Source: Actinobacteria bacterium BACL4 MAG-120820-bin23
GTDB lineage: Bacteria > Actinomycetota > Actinomycetes > Nanopelagicales > Nanopelagicaceae
Length of the DNA: 7,972 nt
Direction of reading: 5' to 3'
Assembly (NCBI GenBank): GCA_001437855.1
Contig: LIBD01000036.1
Coordinates: forward strand, 1-7,972
Below the pieces are notes generated by a model. That model had not been told where the DNA came from and did not search any database. It saw only the letters and a list, made by a program, of their open reading frames with translations. Below, one piece after another: positions 5,955 through 7,972 of the stretch; within the stretch, counting starts at the first letter, position 1, and each line of letters begins with the position of its first letter. The position numbers and the translations under genes are program-made.

Positions 5955-6215
5955 ATGGCTACCGCAAAAGCATCAGTTAAAAGCACATCTCGCACCGAGG
6001 TAAAAATTGGTATCTCAGACTCAACCCATGAAATAAATATTGAATGTGTAAGTACTCAATCTGAGGTTATAGCAAAAGTTAATGAGGCTATTAAATCCTC
6101 TTCCGTACTATCACTTAGTGATTCAAAAGGTAGAGAGTTGTTAGTACCAGCTAATAAAATTAGTTATATTGAAGTAGGCGAATCAATAGATCGTCGTGTT
6201 GGATTTGCTAATTAA
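5955..6215 (+). CDS. DUF3107 family protein (Rv3208A / TB9.4-like)
   Basis: A small soluble protein of 86 residues with the full pattern of DUF3107: EVKIGISDS (15-23), a central helix around 35-48, the strand and turn LSLSDSKGRELLVP (52-65), ISYIEVG (69-75) and a terminal RRVGF (80-84). Family members are usually about 75 residues; the extra length is a 14-residue serine/threonine/lysine-rich N-terminal extension. The start ATG is supported by AAGG seven bases upstream (5944-5947), and no later start codon precedes the conserved core. It lies 37 bases behind the tetR gene, its usual partner, so they may share a transcript. The function of the family is not established. The stop codon overlaps that of the facing PHP gene. 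Confidence 0.93.
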   Translation: MATAKASVKSTSRTEVKIGISDSTHEINIECVSTQSEVIAKVNEAIKSSSVLSLSDSKGRELLVPANKISYIEVGESIDRRVGFAN

Positions 6216-7057
6216 ATAGAAACAACTCTTCTAGCATTAGCTTTTGATTCTAATTTCTCCCACTGATCTGGATTTGTGGTGTATTCGCCCAAAATATTAA
6301 GTTTTCCATTGCCATGGTAATCACTTGAACCAGTCATAACTAGGTCAAACTCCTTAGCTAAATTTATTAAGCTCACCTTTTCATCAGGTGTGTGATCTCT
6401 ATGATCTACTTCAATCCCATCCAAACCTGATTGAATGATCGAACCAAATGTCTCAGCTGATATGACTCTTCCTCTATGTGAAGCCATTGGATGGGCAATT
6501 ACAGCTACGCCGCCAGCTGCTTTAATTAATTTAATGGCTTCTTCAGGCGAGGGCGAATAATGTGGTACGTAGTATTTTGAATTGTTATGAAGCATTTTAG
6601 TAAAAGCCTCATCACGGCTTACTACAATTCCTTTTTTAACTAATGCATCAGCAAGATGAGGCCTACCAAGTGTTGCACCATCTGAAAGTTGCTCTAGTAC
6701 ATCTGTCATAGAGATATCTATTCCAGCCTCGTTAATTCGACTAATAATTTTTTCCATTCGGCCATGCCGATTATCTCTAGTGTTTTCTAACGTTTTCATC
6801 AATTCACTATGAGTAGGATCAAACAGTAAGCCCAGCACATGAACACTTATCCCATCAGTAGTTTGACAAGATATTTCTGCACCAGGAACTAGTGATAGCC
6901 CTGGACGTAATGCCTTAATTGCTTCATTCCATCCACTTATTGAGTCATGATCAGTTAAAGCAAGTGTTGTAATTCCAGCTGCCATAGCTTTATTAACTAA
7001 TTCAGTTGGGGTATCAGTACCATCACTAAAATTTGTATGGGTGTGTAAATCAATCAT
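6212..7057 (-). CDS. PHP-domain metal-dependent phosphoesterase (YciV/Rnm-type)
   Basis: A cytosolic hydrolase of the PHP superfamily, 281 residues. Likely metal ligands by motif are H5 and H7 with D12 (HTHTNFSDG, 5-13), H37 in TDHD (35-38), E61 in GAE, H73, H189 in AHP, and D246 and H248 in SDYHG (245-249). All nine expected positions are filled, so it should bind a metal cluster and be active. The middle region (about 95-165), carrying GRPHLADAL (131-139), is the inserted helical domain seen in the family that includes 3',5'-nucleoside bisphosphate phosphatase and the RNA 5'-end exonuclease RNase AM. Which of these substrates it uses cannot be told. Its ATG overlaps the stop of the transporter gene upstream by 4 nt, giving a two-gene operon, and its TAA overlaps the DUF3107 stop on the other strand. 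Confidence 0.92.
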   Translation of the reverse strand: MIDLHTHTNFSDGTDTPTELVNKAMAAGITTLALTDHDSISGWNEAIKALRPGLSLVPGAEISCQTTDGISVHVLGLLFDPTHSELMKTLENTRDNRHGRMEKIISRINEAGIDISMTDVLEQLSDGATLGRPHLADALVKKGIVVSRDEAFTKMLHNNSKYYVPHYSPSPEEAIKLIKAAGGVAVIAHPMASHRGRVISAETFGSIIQSGLDGIEVDHRDHTPDEKVSLINLAKEFDLVMTGSSDYHGNGKLNILGEYTTNPDQWEKLESKANARRVVSI

Positions 7058-7956
7058 TTTAGTTGAGGAGTTTCTTGGCTAGATTTAACAACAAATAGGG
7101 CACAACCAAATAGTAAACCAATAATTCCAGGAATTGTTCCAATTGGTGGTTGCTGACCAAGCCAGATATAGGCAAAAAAAGCGCTTACTGGGACTTCAAA
7201 AAACACAATTAATGAAACTACAACTGGTGAAACTCTCTTTAAAGAGGCATTAAACATGGTGTGGCCGAGTAATTGAGCTCCAAGTATTAATGCTATTAGT
7301 AGGGCAATATCGTAGGAAGAAAATCCGCTTAATCTTGAATTAGATAAAATTACAACTGGTAGTGACACTATTGCGCATGATAAATAACAAACTGAAGTGA
7401 AGGTTGCTGTAGAAACATTTTTTTGAACCTTAGCGCCAATTAACATATATGCAGCTCCAAAAATTCCACCGATTAATGCTAATAAATCTCCCTGGAAAGA
7501 TCTGATTGATAGATTTAAATCAACCCCAGTAATCAAAATAACTGAGAGAAAAGCAATAATCATGCCACCGATTGATCTGCGTGGAATATGACCGCCGTTA
7601 AACTTAACAAATATTGCAGCAAAAATTGGTTGAGTAGCTGCTATTGCAGTGCCAGTAGCGACACTAGTAAGTCGCATGGCTCCAAAAAAACATAAAAAAT
7701 GAGCTGCTAAAAAAGCCCCAGATAGTGCTGCCCAGCGTAAGGCACTTTTTTGTTCATCTGTTTTCCATTCACCCTTTGACAAGGCAAAGGGAAGAATTAC
7801 AAGACCTCCGATTAAATTTCTTAAAAATATTAATGATGGAACAGGAATTAAGCTCTTAGCAATGATTGGGCCTGAGGTTCCGATACCTATCAACCCAAGC
7901 GTAAGAAATGGGATATCTCGACCGCTTGGTAGTTTGGTATGGAAGTGATCTTTCAT
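7054..7956 (-). CDS. DMT-superfamily transporter with two EamA domains
   Basis: A 300-residue inner-membrane protein with ten likely helices at about 15-34, 41-59, 73-92, 98-118, 127-146, 155-175, 185-204, 214-233, 243-266 and 273-291. They form two EamA repeats of five helices each (about 16-143 and 155-290). The ends of the fourth helices carry the usual small-residue and proline pattern, for example ATQPIFAA (107-114) and FEVPVSAFFA (253-262). Such proteins export or import small metabolites, often amino acids; the substrate cannot be read here. The length is normal and both halves are intact. The ATG at 7956 is preceded by no good Shine-Dalgarno but by a TAGGTT box six bases upstream. It overlaps the PHP gene by 4 nt, so the two are co-expressed, though no functional link is evident. 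Confidence 0.9.
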   Translation of the reverse strand: MKDHFHTKLPSGRDIPFLTLGLIGIGTSGPIIAKSLIPVPSLIFLRNLIGGLVILPFALSKGEWKTDEQKSALRWAALSGAFLAAHFLCFFGAMRLTSVATGTAIAATQPIFAAIFVKFNGGHIPRRSIGGMIIAFLSVILITGVDLNLSIRSFQGDLLALIGGIFGAAYMLIGAKVQKNVSTATFTSVCYLSCAIVSLPVVILSNSRLSGFSSYDIALLIALILGAQLLGHTMFNASLKRVSPVVVSLIVFFEVPVSAFFAYIWLGQQPPIGTIPGIIGLLFGCALFVVKSSQETPQLK

Positions 7957-7962
7957 AGGTAG

Positions 7963-7968
7963 AACCTA
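7963..7968 (-). promoter_or_regulatory. Possible -10 box for the EamA transporter gene
   Basis: The minus strand reads TAGGTT (TAnnnT pattern) exactly six bases before the ATG at 7956, the same spacing as at tetR, suggesting another leaderless transcript. The -35 region lies outside the window, so this rests on one weak hexamer. Confidence 0.3.
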
Positions 7969-7972
7969 TCTG

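Overview
The window looks like chromosomal DNA from a low-GC, streamlined actinobacterium, most plausibly a freshwater acI / Nanopelagicales-type organism. This is an inference. The gene families are actinobacterial (an MshB-type mycothiol deacetylase, a DUF3107 protein beside its TetR partner, the 7-Fe ferredoxin plus DapC pair). The DNA is clearly A+T-rich, and almost no space is left between genes. No rRNA, tRNA, CRISPR array, insertion sequence or phage gene was seen, and no stretch above 100 bases lacks a gene.

Left part (34-2375, minus strand). Ferredoxin (fdxA), a succinyl-DAP aminotransferase (dapC) and a sugar-phosphate nucleotidyltransferase are read in that order. The dapC and transferase genes overlap by 4 nt. 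The likely dapC start is a CTG only two codons after the fdxA stop, because conserved N-terminal residues are encoded upstream of the first ordinary start codon.

Centre (2468-4059, plus strand). A 60-residue SH3-like protein with a very strong ribosome binding site overlaps by 4 nt a full-length cysteinyl-tRNA-synthetase-like gene. In many actinobacteria this kind of SH3 domain is the N-terminus of a GNAT acetyltransferase; here it stands alone. On the opposite strand (4056-5242) lie a four-helix membrane protein and mshB. This resembles the conserved actinobacterial arrangement mshB, small membrane protein, ferredoxin, dapC, with the SH3/CysRS pair lying in it on the other strand.

Right part (5309-7956). 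A TetR-family regulator and a DUF3107 protein run on the plus strand. They face a minus-strand pair: a DMT/EamA transporter overlapping a PHP-domain phosphoesterase. The 66-base gap between mshB and tetR holds two back-to-back promoter candidates whose -35 boxes lie within one 18-bp inverted repeat, a good candidate operator for the TetR protein.

Overall this is mostly a compact housekeeping region: cell-wall precursor and lysine synthesis, redox, thiol metabolism and regulation. The points most worth checking are the orphan SH3 domain, the CysRS-like protein near mshB, the shared divergent promoter/operator and the non-AUG dapC start. I see no clear defence, mobile or wholly new multi-gene system.
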